DNA of 9,889 nt from JAIVJN01 sp036732565. Lineage in GTDB: Bacteria > Acidobacteriota > Vicinamibacteria > Vicinamibacterales > UBA2999. The stretch is taken from positions 1 through 9,889 of the forward strand of contig DAINCF010000262.1 in the NCBI GenBank assembly GCA_036732565.1, written 5' to 3'. The position numbers were made by a program, and so were the translations under genes. The notes beneath the pieces are model-generated. The model was not told where the DNA came from. It saw only the letters and a list, made by a program, of their open reading frames with translations, and searched no databases. Positions 1 to 7,037 of this stretch are shown here, in pieces (the first letter of the stretch is position 1; every line of letters starts with the position of its first letter).

Positions 1-2207
1 AGCGTGAGTTGGACCTCGTTCGACGCGGCGCTGGTGCCGCTGGGTCCAACCGATCGGACGCGCGCGAAGTAGGTGCCCGGCGGCGCGATCTCCTGCAGGG
101 ACGTCAACGACCCCACGTTGGCGTTCAGCAGGTCGGCCGCGTTCGCCGCGTTGCCGGCCTCGAGCACGTACGACGTGGCGCCCGCCACGGGCGTCCACCA
201 CAGATTCAGCGACAACCCGTTGATGTACGAGCTGAGCGTGGGTGGAGGTGGAGTGCCAGGGCCTGGAGCGGGACCCGCGGGCACCGCACGATAGGTCGCG
301 GTGTACGTCGTGTCGACCGATGGCGTCGACACGTCGTGCGCGGCCGCGCCGCCGTCCGACCAGGAGACGAACTCGTAGGTCGTGTTGTCGACGACTTGCG
401 GCGCCTGGGACGCCAGGTTCCGCACCATCCCGACCACCGATTCAAACGACAGCGGTGTCGCCGTGGGCTGTCCGTCGAGACGCACTTGGAGCCCCGCCGG
501 GCTCGTATTCAGAGACATGCGCACTTTGCGCGGGAAGACGTCGCGCTGGACGGTATGCGTCAGCCCGCCGGCATCACGCACGGTCAGATAGATGCGATAC
601 CAGACGTTCGCGGCCGTTTCCCCGGCCGTGGGAATCGTGACGCTGCCGGTGGTCGCGCCGGTGGTCGGCTGAAGGAACGGATGCGTGTGCGTGTCGTGGT
701 GGAAGTCGATACGCCACGTGAACGCGCTGGCGGGCAGCGTACCGTCCTGCTGATCGGTGCCCGTGCCTGTGTAGGTGATCACGCTGCCGCCGCTGTAGAG
801 CGCGTTGGCAGCCGGCTGCGTGATCGCCGCGGCCGGCGGGTTGGGTGTCGTGCTGACGGTCAGCGTCGCACTGTTGCTCAGCGCGTTGCCCGCGCCGTTG
901 ATGACGCGCGCGCGAAACGTCACCCCGTTGTCCTGGACCGTGGCGTTGCTGATCGTGTAGCTCGAGCCCGCGCCGGCCGCGCCGGGGATGTCGACGCCGT
1001 TGCGCTGCCATCGATACGAAAGGGGCGCCGTGCCGCCGGCGCTCACGCTGAACGTTGCCGATCCACCCACGCTGATCGACTGATTCGCCGGGTGCGCGGT
1101 GATGGTCGGCGGCGTCGGCCCGGCGCTGTAGGTGACGCGATACACCGCGCCCGCTTCACGCGCGAGATAGTAGAGGCTGCCATCGCCTTGCACCTTGAGA
1201 TCGACCGGCGAGGAGAGGCCGCTGGCGAAGTCCGTGACCGAGTTGCCGTTCGCGGGATCCAGGCGCTTGATCCAGTTGCCGCAGAAGTCGGCGAAGAAAT
1301 AGTCGTTCGTGTATTCGGTCGGGAACATCGGCGTCGACGGTGTGTAGAAGGCGCCGCCGGTGATCGCGCACCCGCCGCTGGCATGCGTGTAGGCGTGCCT
1401 CGGAGAGACGAAGGCGGGATTGGTCGTCGGCCCTTCAGTGTCGGGCCAGCCGTAGTTGGCCCCTGGCACCCCGTCGTTGATCTCCTCCCACGTGTTCTGG
1501 CCGACATCGTTGATGAACATCTGCGTGCCGGCGGAGTTGAAGGCGAACGTGAACGGGTTGCGCAGCCCGTACGCCCAGATGGCGCGGTTCGCATCGGTCC
1601 CCAGCGTTGGATTGTCCGAGGGAATCGAGCCGTCGGGGTTGATGCGCAACATCTTGCCAAGGCGATTGGTCAAGACCTCTGCGTTGCCGCTGTTGGCGTT
1701 GTCGCCGACCGCGATGTACAACTTGCCGTCCGCGCCAAAGTCGATCGCGCCGCCGTTGTGATTGGTCGCGCCGCTGAGGTTTTCGAGGTCGAGGATGACG
1801 ACCTCGCTGCCGCTCGCGGCAACGTCACCGTTGGCGGTGAAGCGGCTGATGCGATTGTGAATGGGTGAGGTCGCCGTCGTGTAGTAGACGTAGACGTACT
1901 GATTCGATGCAAACGCGGGATCGAACGCGACGCCGAGCAGTCCGCGCTCCCCTTGGGAGTCGACGTTCAGCGAGACGAACGGCGTCGCCAGCAGCGACCC
2001 GTTCTTGATGACGCGCAGCGTGCCACCCTGCTCGCACACGAAGAGCCGACCGTCGGGCGCGAATTGCATGGCCGTGGGACTGTCCAGATCGCTCGCCACG
2101 AGGCTCTCAGAGAACCCTGGTGGAAGCGTCGCGGCGCCCACGATCGCCGGGGAGAGCACGGCGACGAGCACAAAAAAGACACAGATCGACTTCGATCGAG
2201 ATACCAA
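1..2207 (-). CDS. Secreted PQQ-dependent sugar dehydrogenase (GSDH family) with Ig-like, PKD-like and FN3 modules; C-terminus cut by window edge
   Basis: Reading the minus strand from a TTG at 2207 gives 735 uninterrupted codons running off the left edge. Residues 1-25 (MVSRSKSICVFFVLVAVLSP...) form a signal peptide, so the protein should be exported. Residues about 28-360 are a GSDH beta-propeller. H150 in NHNGGAIDFGADGKLYIAVG and R216 in YGLRNPF sit where soluble glucose dehydrogenase has its catalytic His and PQQ/substrate-binding Arg; NYGWPDTEG and ITGGAFY are further family signatures. Then follow an Ig-like domain (about 365-452), a PKD-like module with a His cluster (HHDTHTHPF, 503-511), an InlB-like module (about 560-640, YEFVSWSDGG), a Pro/Gly linker (642-656) and an FN3-like domain (657-735). 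The family oxidises aldoses with PQQ; the actual substrate is unknown. The TTG start is supported by GGGGAG (2216-2221) 8 nt upstream, an in-frame TAG further upstream and the signal peptide it gives. The family call is firm, the substrate is not. Confidence 0.93.
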   Translation of the reverse strand, partial: MVSRSKSICVFFVLVAVLSPAIVGAATLPPGFSESLVASDLDSPTAMQFAPDGRLFVCEQGGTLRVIKNGSLLATPFVSLNVDSQGERGLLGVAFDPAFASNQYVYVYYTTATSPIHNRISRFTANGDVAASGSEVVILDLENLSGATNHNGGAIDFGADGKLYIAVGDNANSGNAEVLTNRLGKMLRINPDGSIPSDNPTLGTDANRAIWAYGLRNPFTFAFNSAGTQMFINDVGQNTWEEINDGVPGANYGWPDTEGPTTNPAFVSPRHAYTHASGGCAITGGAFYTPSTPMFPTEYTNDYFFADFCGNWIKRLDPANGNSVTDFASGLSSPVDLKVQGDGSLYYLAREAGAVYRVTYSAGPTPPTITAHPANQSISVGGSATFSVSAGGTAPLSYRWQRNGVDIPGAAGAGSSYTISNATVQDNGVTFRARVINGAGNALSNSATLTVSTTPNPPAAAITQPAANALYSGGSVITYTGTGTDQQDGTLPASAFTWRIDFHHDTHTHPFLQPTTGATTGSVTIPTAGETAANVWYRIYLTVRDAGGLTHTVQRDVFPRKVRMSLNTSPAGLQVRLDGQPTATPLSFESVVGMVRNLASQAPQVVDNTTYEFVSWSDGGAAAHDVSTPSVDTTYTATYRAVPAGPAPGPGTPPPPTLSSYINGLSLNLWWTPVAGATSYVLEAGNAANAADLLNANVGSLTSLQEIAPPGTYFARVRSVGPSGTSAASNEVQLT

Positions 2208-2215
2208 CGGCTGAG

Positions 2216-2221
2216 CTCCCC
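2216..2221 (-). promoter_or_regulatory. Ribosome binding site fixing the TTG start of the sugar dehydrogenase
   Basis: On the minus strand GGGGAG lies 8 nt before TTG at 2207-2205. No in-frame ATG or GTG exists between this site and the upstream in-frame TAG. The next possible start, a GTG, lies inside the signal-peptide core. This supports TTG as the true start. Confidence 0.6.
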
Positions 2222-2345
2222 TCGAAAGCAGGTCCTACGGCCGGATGCAATCCGATCGAAATCCGTCAATCGCTGGCGGATCCGATAGCGCTCCGGGGGA
2301 GGGGGCAGGCGGACGTCCGTTCGAGGGTGGTATCGGGCAGGTTGA

Positions 2346-2378
2346 GGCGGGTCTTTAGTGCATCACATTAGACCCGCC
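2346..2378. repeat. GC-rich hairpin between two minus-strand genes (possible terminator or dispersed palindrome)
   Basis: GGCGGGTCT (2346-2354) is perfectly inverted as AGACCCGCC (2370-2378). The 15-nt middle can add GTG/CAC pairs (2358-2360 with 2364-2366) around a CAT loop. It starts just downstream of the stop of the 182-residue secreted protein gene (2397) and upstream of the dehydrogenase. It would therefore suit a transcription end, but neither side has a T-run, so a classical intrinsic terminator is not shown. It may instead be a dispersed REP-like palindrome. The rest of the 2208-2396 gap shows nothing clear. Confidence 0.5.
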
Positions 2379-2396
2379 CCTGGTCGCGGGGGTGAG

Positions 2397-2945
2397 CTAG
2401 CTGCCCGGCGTCATGATGTGTGCGGTGGTCGTTCCGGCGTTCATGATCCACACACCACCCTGCGCCGGGTTGTCAGGAAGACCGGTGGACGCCGTCGTCG
2501 CGCCGGGCACGGCAATGGTGACGTGCGTCCTGGCCTTTGCCTGCTCGGCGCCGCTCATCGTGTACCAGACCGACCCGTATTCGGGCTTCACGCGAGTCCC
2601 GTCCTTCTCGGCCGCCTCCAGGGCAGCCTGCCGGGCGGCCTTGTCGGTCAACGCTTCGAACTTCCGATTCTGCGCGACGCGATCCAGGTTGGCGATGCTG
2701 GTGCACTGCACCGCGAAGGGCTGCTGCCCCGGCTCGCCGGAACGGTCGTAGCAGACCAGACGATTCGTGCCCTTCTTCACCGTCTCGTAGGTGTTGTCAG
2801 GCTTCCATTTGACGACCGTCGCGGCTTCCTTCAGCCGGGGGGGCGCGGCGGCCAGGGCCCGCTCCATCGAGGGATCCGGCGTTTGCGTGAACGTCGTGGT
2901 CGAAGCCACGAGCACGCCGAGGGCGAACAGGACAACACGTCTCAT
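2397..2945 (-). CDS. Small secreted protein of unknown function (182 aa)
   Basis: I do not recognise a named family. The product starts MRRVVLFALGVLVASTTTFTQ, a typical signal peptide with probable cleavage near residue 20-21, so it should be periplasmic or secreted. The mature part (about 160 residues) is soluble-looking. Its only two cysteines, C65 and C81, lie 16 residues apart and could form a disulfide. An Ala/Lys/Glu-rich stretch (about 88-118) is probably helical. The C-terminal third is Gly/Thr-rich and ends GTTTAHIMTPGS. The ATG has a strong GGAGG 7 nt upstream (2953-2957), which makes this a convincing real gene. It lies 189 nt upstream of, and on the same strand as, the sugar dehydrogenase, with a hairpin in between, so co-transcription is uncertain. 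It might be a lineage-specific periplasmic protein; no function should be assigned from sequence alone. Confidence 0.85.
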   Translation of the reverse strand: MRRVVLFALGVLVASTTTFTQTPDPSMERALAAAPPRLKEAATVVKWKPDNTYETVKKGTNRLVCYDRSGEPGQQPFAVQCTSIANLDRVAQNRKFEALTDKAARQAALEAAEKDGTRVKPEYGSVWYTMSGAEQAKARTHVTIAVPGATTASTGLPDNPAQGGVWIMNAGTTTAHIMTPGS

Positions 2946-2962
2946 CGAATACCTCCAGTGGA

Positions 2963-2978
2963 AATTCCCCTAGGAATT
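2963..2978. repeat. Short palindrome just upstream of the secreted-protein gene
   Basis: AATTCC (2963-2968) and GGAATT (2973-2978) flank a CCTA centre. The palindrome lies about 18 nt upstream of the ATG at 2945 and just outside the GGAGG site. It could be an operator or a leader hairpin. It is short and AT-rich against a GC-rich background, but no binding family can be named. Confidence 0.35.
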
Positions 2979-3031
2979 CGTCCGCGCGAGGGCTCAGGTT
3001 ACGAACCCTATCTATTGCGCGAATTTGGTTG

Positions 3032-3100
3032 GCCGCAGATTCACGCAGATTCAAAGATTCTCGAAAAGGCAGCCACAGATTACTCGGATGGCACAGATGG
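3032..3100. repeat. Degenerate CAGAT-type short direct repeats in intergenic DNA
   Basis: A run of near-repeats lies in the gene-free stretch 2946-3338: CCGCAGATTCA, CGCAGATTCAA and AGATTCTCG (3033-3063), then CCACAGATTAC, TCGGATGG and CACAGATGG (3073-3100). Units are about 10-12 nt and imperfect. From general knowledge, similar (C/A)GCAGAT-rich patches are scattered between genes in Acidobacteria, Planctomycetes and Verrucomicrobia, usually with no coding role. No gene, RNA or clear promoter for either flanking gene was seen elsewhere in this stretch, apart from the two palindromes listed separately. Confidence 0.5.
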
Positions 3101-3139
3101 ACTTGTCACTCTGAGCGCGTTACGAAATTGCCGACAGCG

Positions 3140-3221
3140 TAGGTAGCGCAGGCCTTCAGGCCTGCCACACACGTCGGTGGGCCGGCTCTCGCCGCTGAGG
3201 CCTGAAGGCCTGCGCTACGTA
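3140..3221. repeat. Large head-to-head REP-like palindrome (BIME-like element)
   Basis: A 21-nt arm at 3143-3163 (beginning GTAGCGCAGGCC) is perfectly inverted at 3198-3218 (ending GGCCTGCGCTAC). The inverted pairing continues outward past one mismatch to 3140/3221. The 34-nt loop holds a small CCAC/GTGG stem (3165-3168 with 3177-3180). Each arm is itself a hairpin: CAGGCCT, a 2-nt loop, AGGCCTG. Two REP-like units in opposite orientation are the layout of a BIME or a REP/RAYT-mobilised element. No transposase is nearby. It lies upstream of the GNAT gene and is probably outside its coding sequence. Confidence 0.8.
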
Positions 3222-3338
3222 CAATTCGCAACGTGCTCTAACCTAAAGACCTGTGCCATCCTCCTGGAGGTCGCGGCCGATGATGGACTGCCCTATTGGC
3301 TCTATCGGCGTCGTGCGATTGCTTGTAGCCTGTGGCGC

Positions 3339-3938
3339 ATGACCGACCTGCGGCCCACGACGCTCGAGGATGACGCTATTCGTCTCGAGCCGCTGACCGA
3401 AGATCATCACGAGGCGCTGGCAGACGCGGCGGCGGACGGCAGCCTGTGGGAGCTGTGGTTCACGACCGTGCCTCCGCCCGGCGGCATGCAGGCATACGTG
3501 CTAGAGGCGCTGAAAGGACAGGAAGACGGCCACATGCTTCCGTGGGTGGTCCGCGACCTGGCCAGCGACCGTATCATCGGCACCACGCGTTACCACGACA
3601 TCCTGCCCAAGATGGATCGCGTCGAGATCGGTTACACGTGGTACGCAGAGAGCTATCAGCGCACGCACGTGAACACCGCCTGCAAGCGTCTTCTGCTCCA
3701 TCACGCGTTCGAGACGTTGGGGTGCGCGGTGGTGGGTCTGCGGACGGATGGCTTCAACTTTCGCTCGCAGCGGGCCATCGAGGCGCTGGGCGCCAGAAAG
3801 GACGGCGTGATTCGGCACTTCGGCATCCGGCGCGACGGCAGCGTGCGAGACACGGTGATGTACAGCATCCTCGCGCGGGAGTGGCCGGACGTGCGGCGTC
3901 ATCTCGACCTGCGCCTCGCACGCAATGCCCGCGCCTAG
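3339..3938 (+). CDS. GNAT-family N-acetyltransferase (RimJ/RimL type)
   Basis: The 199-residue product starts MTDLRPTTLEDDAIRLEPLTEDH and has the RimJ/RimL (Acetyltransf_3) layout. After N-terminal strands and helices, the core reads VEIGYTWYAESYQRTHVNTACK (about 95-116). The acetyl-CoA-binding loop and following helix lie in YQRTHVNTACKRLLLHHAF, followed by LGCAVVGLRTDGFNFRSQRAIEALGARKDGVIR (about 127-159), the usual C-terminal half. It should move an acetyl group from acetyl-CoA to an amine, on a small molecule or a protein N-terminus; the substrate is unknown. The frame stays open upstream to 3177, but that extension would be encoded by the palindromic repeat, so the ATG at 3339 is preferred. 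No good Shine-Dalgarno precedes it, so translation may be weak or leaderless. The stop lies 16 nt from the convergent permease stop. Confidence 0.9.
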   Translation: MTDLRPTTLEDDAIRLEPLTEDHHEALADAAADGSLWELWFTTVPPPGGMQAYVLEALKGQEDGHMLPWVVRDLASDRIIGTTRYHDILPKMDRVEIGYTWYAESYQRTHVNTACKRLLLHHAFETLGCAVVGLRTDGFNFRSQRAIEALGARKDGVIRHFGIRRDGSVRDTVMYSILAREWPDVRRHLDLRLARNARA

Positions 3939-3954
3939 TGCAGGCGGGAACTGA

Positions 3955-6630
3955 TTACTCCGCGCGCAAGATCGTGAGCGGGTCGATACGCACGGCCCTG
4001 ATCACCGGCGGCAACGCCGCCAGAATTACAACCGCGATCATCGTCACCCACGGAACGGCCAGCATCAGCGGATCGGTGGCGGTGACGCCGTAGAGGAGCG
4101 TGGCCACGTAGCGCTCGGAGGCGAGGCCGAGCGCGAGGCCAGCGACCGATCCGATGAGCACCATCGAGAAGATCTGGACGGTGACCCGCCGCGCCAGATC
4201 GCCCGGCGTCGACCCGAGCGCCATCCGGATGCCAATCTCGCGCTGGCGTTGGATCACGGAGTAGTAGAGCACTCCACACACGCCGATGCCGGCGAGCAGA
4301 AGCGCGACACCTGCGAAGAATACGGCCAGCGTGGCAAGCAGCCGCTCACGCACTGTGTGCGACGCGTTGAGCGCGTTCTGGGTGCGAATGCTGCTGATCC
4401 GGAAGTCAGGCCGTGCGCGAGAAATCTCGTGACGCACGCTCGATACGAGCGCCAGCGGATCCGCGGCGATCGTACGCACGAGCAACACTCCGCCCGCGAT
4501 GGGCTCGACGGCACCGTTCGCATCGACCGATCGAAACGGGACGTACACCGTCGGCTGAACCGGCTCGCGCAGGTTGCGATAGCGCGCGTCAGCCACGAGG
4601 CCGACGATCTGCACACGAAACCGCGTGCCGGCGGCTTCCTGGGGCAGGGCGTTGCCTCGACTGGGCGTCTCCTCGAACCATCGACCGATCGGACTGACGC
4701 CGTCGAAGTACTGCTTGGCAAACGCTTCGTTGACGATCGCGACGCCAGGATAGGTCTCGTCGGCACGAAAGTCTCGGCCGTCGATGAGCGGGATCTTCAT
4801 GACCTCGGCCCACCGAGGGGACACGGTGAGAAAATACGGTCGTCGTTCCTGAAGCGCGCCGTCGATGGCAATGAACGTGTTCCACACCGTGCCGCTCAGC
4901 AACGGCCACGACGTCAGCGCGACCCCCTCCACACCCGGCACAGCGGCCAAGTGGTCGGCCAGCTGATCCCATGAAGCGGGCGGCGCCCACGGCGCGCCCA
5001 CCTCCACTGCCAGCAATCGATCCTCTGAAAAGCCCGTCGGCTGAGTCGTCAAGCGATCGAACGTGCTGACGAACAGGCCCGAGACGAACAGCACGAAGAC
5101 GCAGAACGCCACTTGCGCGGCGACCAACCCCTGCATCGTCAGACGTTTCGATGACGGCGCTCCGCCTCGAAGCGCGGTGAGCGGCGTGACGGCCGAGGCG
5201 CGCCACGCAGGCGTCAGACCGAACACGCCGGTCACGGCGACGGTGAGCGTGAGCGTGAAGGCGACGACACGCCAGTCCGGTGGCAAGACCAGCCGCGCCG
5301 GGTTGTCGGGTGGGTTGACCATGCTGACGACGAACGGCGCCGACCACCACGCGAAGAGCACACCGACGCTCGCCGCCAGGCACGCGAGCCAGGCACTTTC
5401 CACCAGCGTCAACTGCACCAGCCGCCAGCGCCCGGCGCCGATCGAGACGCGCAGGGCCATTTCGCGTGACCGCGCGGTCGCCTGGGCGGTCAGGAGGTTC
5501 GCGACGTTCACGCACGCGATGAGCAGCACGACCGCGACCAACGCGGCGAGGGCAACCAACGACTGCCGATAGTCGCCCTGCATCGCCGACACTCCCGCGG
5601 CGGCCGGCTCCAACACCAACGTCTCGTTCAGGAATCGGTCGGTGGACTGCCGTGGGCGGCCACGGAACTGCGGCGCCACGTCTTCGCGAAACGTCCGGAA
5701 CGTCGCTTGAAGGCTGTCCTGAACCGCGTGCGCACGGGCACCGCGTTCGATTCGCGCGAAGATTCGGAACCAGGTCCAGTCAGCCCGATCGATTCCCGGA
5801 TGCATCATCGTCGCCACGAAGATGTCGGTCATCGTGCCAGGCTCCGTGCCCGTGAAGCGCGACTCCACGACACCGACGATCTCATACAGAATCGGGCCGG
5901 GGTCCATCCGAAACGTGCGGCCGATCACATCCGGATCGCGGCCAAACCGCTGCGCCCAATAGTCGTACGAGATGACGGCGTACGGATGCGCGCGCGGCTG
6001 GAGGTCATCCGATGCCGTCAGCAGCCGCCCGAGCGCGGCTCGGAGGCCCAAGGTGTCGAACATCCAGCCCGACACGTATTGTCGGTACGCCTGCTCCAGC
6101 TCGCCGTCCACCTCGTGGGTGAGGTCCGCACGCGCGACGTAGGAGGCTGCGATCAACTCCGCGCGGCCCACCGCCGCGGCACGTAGTGCCTGGAACAGCG
6201 GATACTCGAACCCATCCGATTCGCGGGTCTCGTCGTTACCGGGATCCGTGTCGTGACGTGATAGGACATAGAGCTGTCCGGGCTCCGCAACCGGTAGTGG
6301 TCGCAGGAGCAGCGCATCGATCAGCCGAAACGCGGTGGTGCAGGCGCCGATCCCCAGACCCAGCGAGAGGACGGCCATGGCGGACGTCACGCCGTGTCTG
6401 GTCAACTGCCTCCAGCCGAACACCGCGTCGGCCCGGAGCGCGTCGAGCCACGGCAGCATGCGGATATCGCGGCTCTCCTCCCGTCGCCGCAGCGGAGAGC
6501 CAAAAGCGCGCCGAGCGTCTTCCGGGTCGCGGCCCTGCTCGATCGCTTCCTCGACGTGTGCGGCCATCTCCTCGTCGATCTCGTCCAGCACGCGATCGCC
6601 GCGAAAGACGTTGACCACGCGCGACCACAT
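3955..6630 (-). CDS. ADOP-family orphan ABC permease (MacB/FtsX-like, duplicated)
   Basis: The product is about 891 residues, starting MWSRVVNVFRGDRVLDEIDEEM. Residues about 1-65 are the short cytoplasmic 'permease prefix' helices typical of Acidobacterial duplicated orphan permeases. TM1 is about 82-104, then a periplasmic MacB-core domain (about 110-350), three TM segments (about 357-473), a second TM anchor (about 501-523), a second periplasmic domain (about 530-760) and a final FtsX unit with three TM segments (about 766-875). It ends in the usual DPLTILRAE. Two coupling-helix motifs are visible: SREMALRVSIGAG (about 388-400) and QREIGIRMALGS (about 796-807). In MacB/FtsX proteins these contact an ATPase, but none is encoded here. 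ATG 6630 is preferred; a GTG at 6636 is also possible and would add two residues. The PadR stop is 7 nt upstream, so the two genes are probably co-translated. Role unknown; drug, peptide or lipid handling is possible. Confidence 0.93.
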   Translation of the reverse strand: MWSRVVNVFRGDRVLDEIDEEMAAHVEEAIEQGRDPEDARRAFGSPLRRREESRDIRMLPWLDALRADAVFGWRQLTRHGVTSAMAVLSLGLGIGACTTAFRLIDALLLRPLPVAEPGQLYVLSRHDTDPGNDETRESDGFEYPLFQALRAAAVGRAELIAASYVARADLTHEVDGELEQAYRQYVSGWMFDTLGLRAALGRLLTASDDLQPRAHPYAVISYDYWAQRFGRDPDVIGRTFRMDPGPILYEIVGVVESRFTGTEPGTMTDIFVATMMHPGIDRADWTWFRIFARIERGARAHAVQDSLQATFRTFREDVAPQFRGRPRQSTDRFLNETLVLEPAAAGVSAMQGDYRQSLVALAALVAVVLLIACVNVANLLTAQATARSREMALRVSIGAGRWRLVQLTLVESAWLACLAASVGVLFAWWSAPFVVSMVNPPDNPARLVLPPDWRVVAFTLTLTVAVTGVFGLTPAWRASAVTPLTALRGGAPSSKRLTMQGLVAAQVAFCVFVLFVSGLFVSTFDRLTTQPTGFSEDRLLAVEVGAPWAPPASWDQLADHLAAVPGVEGVALTSWPLLSGTVWNTFIAIDGALQERRPYFLTVSPRWAEVMKIPLIDGRDFRADETYPGVAIVNEAFAKQYFDGVSPIGRWFEETPSRGNALPQEAAGTRFRVQIVGLVADARYRNLREPVQPTVYVPFRSVDANGAVEPIAGGVLLVRTIAADPLALVSSVRHEISRARPDFRISSIRTQNALNASHTVRERLLATLAVFFAGVALLLAGIGVCGVLYYSVIQRQREIGIRMALGSTPGDLARRVTVQIFSMVLIGSVAGLALGLASERYVATLLYGVTATDPLMLAVPWVTMIAVVILAALPPVIRAVRIDPLTILRAE

Positions 6631-6637
6631 CGACACG

Positions 6638-6967
6638 TCACACCGTCCTGAGGACGCGGTTCACGGCCGCCGAGAGCGCCTGCCACCGCGATTCCTCGGC
6701 GGCCAGCTGCTTCTTCCCGGCTGCCGTCAGCTGGTAGATGCGGGCGCGCTTTCCGGTGTCCTTCGTGATCCACTCCGCGCGGATCCAGCCGGCCTCCTCC
6801 ATCCGGTGCAGCGCCGGATAGAGCGACCCTTCCTCGACCCGGAGCACGTCGCCGGACGTCTCCTGGATCGCGGCCATCAGCGCGTAGCCATGCAGCCGCG
6901 GCCGCCGCGACAGCGCCTTCAACACCAGCAGGTCCAACGAACCGGGCAGCGAATCCGGCTTGCGCAT
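6638..6967 (-). CDS. PadR-family transcriptional repressor
   Basis: The 109-residue product (MRKPDSLPGSLDLLVLKALSRR...) is a complete short PadR protein. The winged helix-turn-helix spans about 8-80, with LHGYALMAAIQE (25-36), the signature EEGSLYPALHRMEEAGWIRAEW (45-66) and a beta wing at KDTGKRARIYQLTAAGKKQL (69-88). A C-terminal dimerisation helix follows (about 89-107). The frame is open back to 7021, but homologues begin at this 'M-K-LPGSLDLL' point and the promoter lies inside the extension, so ATG 6967 is chosen. No Shine-Dalgarno is seen before it. The gene sits directly before the ADOP permease, a pairing repeated many times in Acidobacteriota genomes. It probably represses this two-gene unit and itself by binding the inverted repeat over its promoter. 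The inducer cannot be read from sequence. Confidence 0.93.
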   Translation of the reverse strand: MRKPDSLPGSLDLLVLKALSRRPRLHGYALMAAIQETSGDVLRVEEGSLYPALHRMEEAGWIRAEWITKDTGKRARIYQLTAAGKKQLAAEESRWQALSAAVNRVLRTV

Positions 6968-7009
6968 ACTCAGTCGTTTATGTATATAGACGTCTGAGTA
7001 TGTTGTCAA
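6965..7009 (-). promoter_or_regulatory. Promoter of padR-permease unit within a PadR-like operator
   Basis: On the minus strand TTGACA (7004-7009, perfect -35) is followed by a 17-nt spacer and TATACA (6981-6986, -10). A perfect 9-bp inverted repeat, CATACTCAG (6965-6973) and CTGAGTATG (6994-7002), surrounds the -10. The match continues inward with a CGT block after one mismatch, giving about 13 of 15 matching positions per arm. ATACT/AGTAT half-sites are of the kind reported for PadR-family operators. The left arm includes the padR ATG, so a bound repressor would cover promoter, transcription start and start codon. Transcription would begin about 6-7 nt before the ATG, implying a nearly leaderless message. 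Confidence 0.75.
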
Positions 7010-7037
7010 CTGAAGCGACACACGCGAGGGAGCCAGA

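Noticed and set aside
9..1868. Plus-strand open frame of 619 codons at the left edge
   Set aside because: It is antisense to the sugar dehydrogenase, whose minus-strand frame gives clear family motifs. The plus-strand product is Arg/Val/Gly-rich and featureless.
3177..3338. N-terminal extension of the GNAT protein by 54 residues
   Set aside because: The extra part would be encoded by the right arm of the REP-like palindrome and matches nothing in the family; the ATG at 3339 gives the usual protein.
3928..3948. CCCGC/GCGGG inverted repeat at the convergent ends of the GNAT and permease genes
   Set aside because: The stem is only 5 bp with an 11-nt loop (or bulged) and no T-run follows on either strand. 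It is too weak to call a bidirectional terminator.
5063..5572. Plus-strand open frame of 169 codons inside the permease gene
   Set aside because: It is antisense to a well-conserved membrane region, has no ribosome site of note and no recognisable domain.
6968..7021. N-terminal extension of the PadR protein by 18 residues
   Set aside because: It lies in the promoter/operator, and PadR homologues begin at the MRKPDSLPGSLDLL point.
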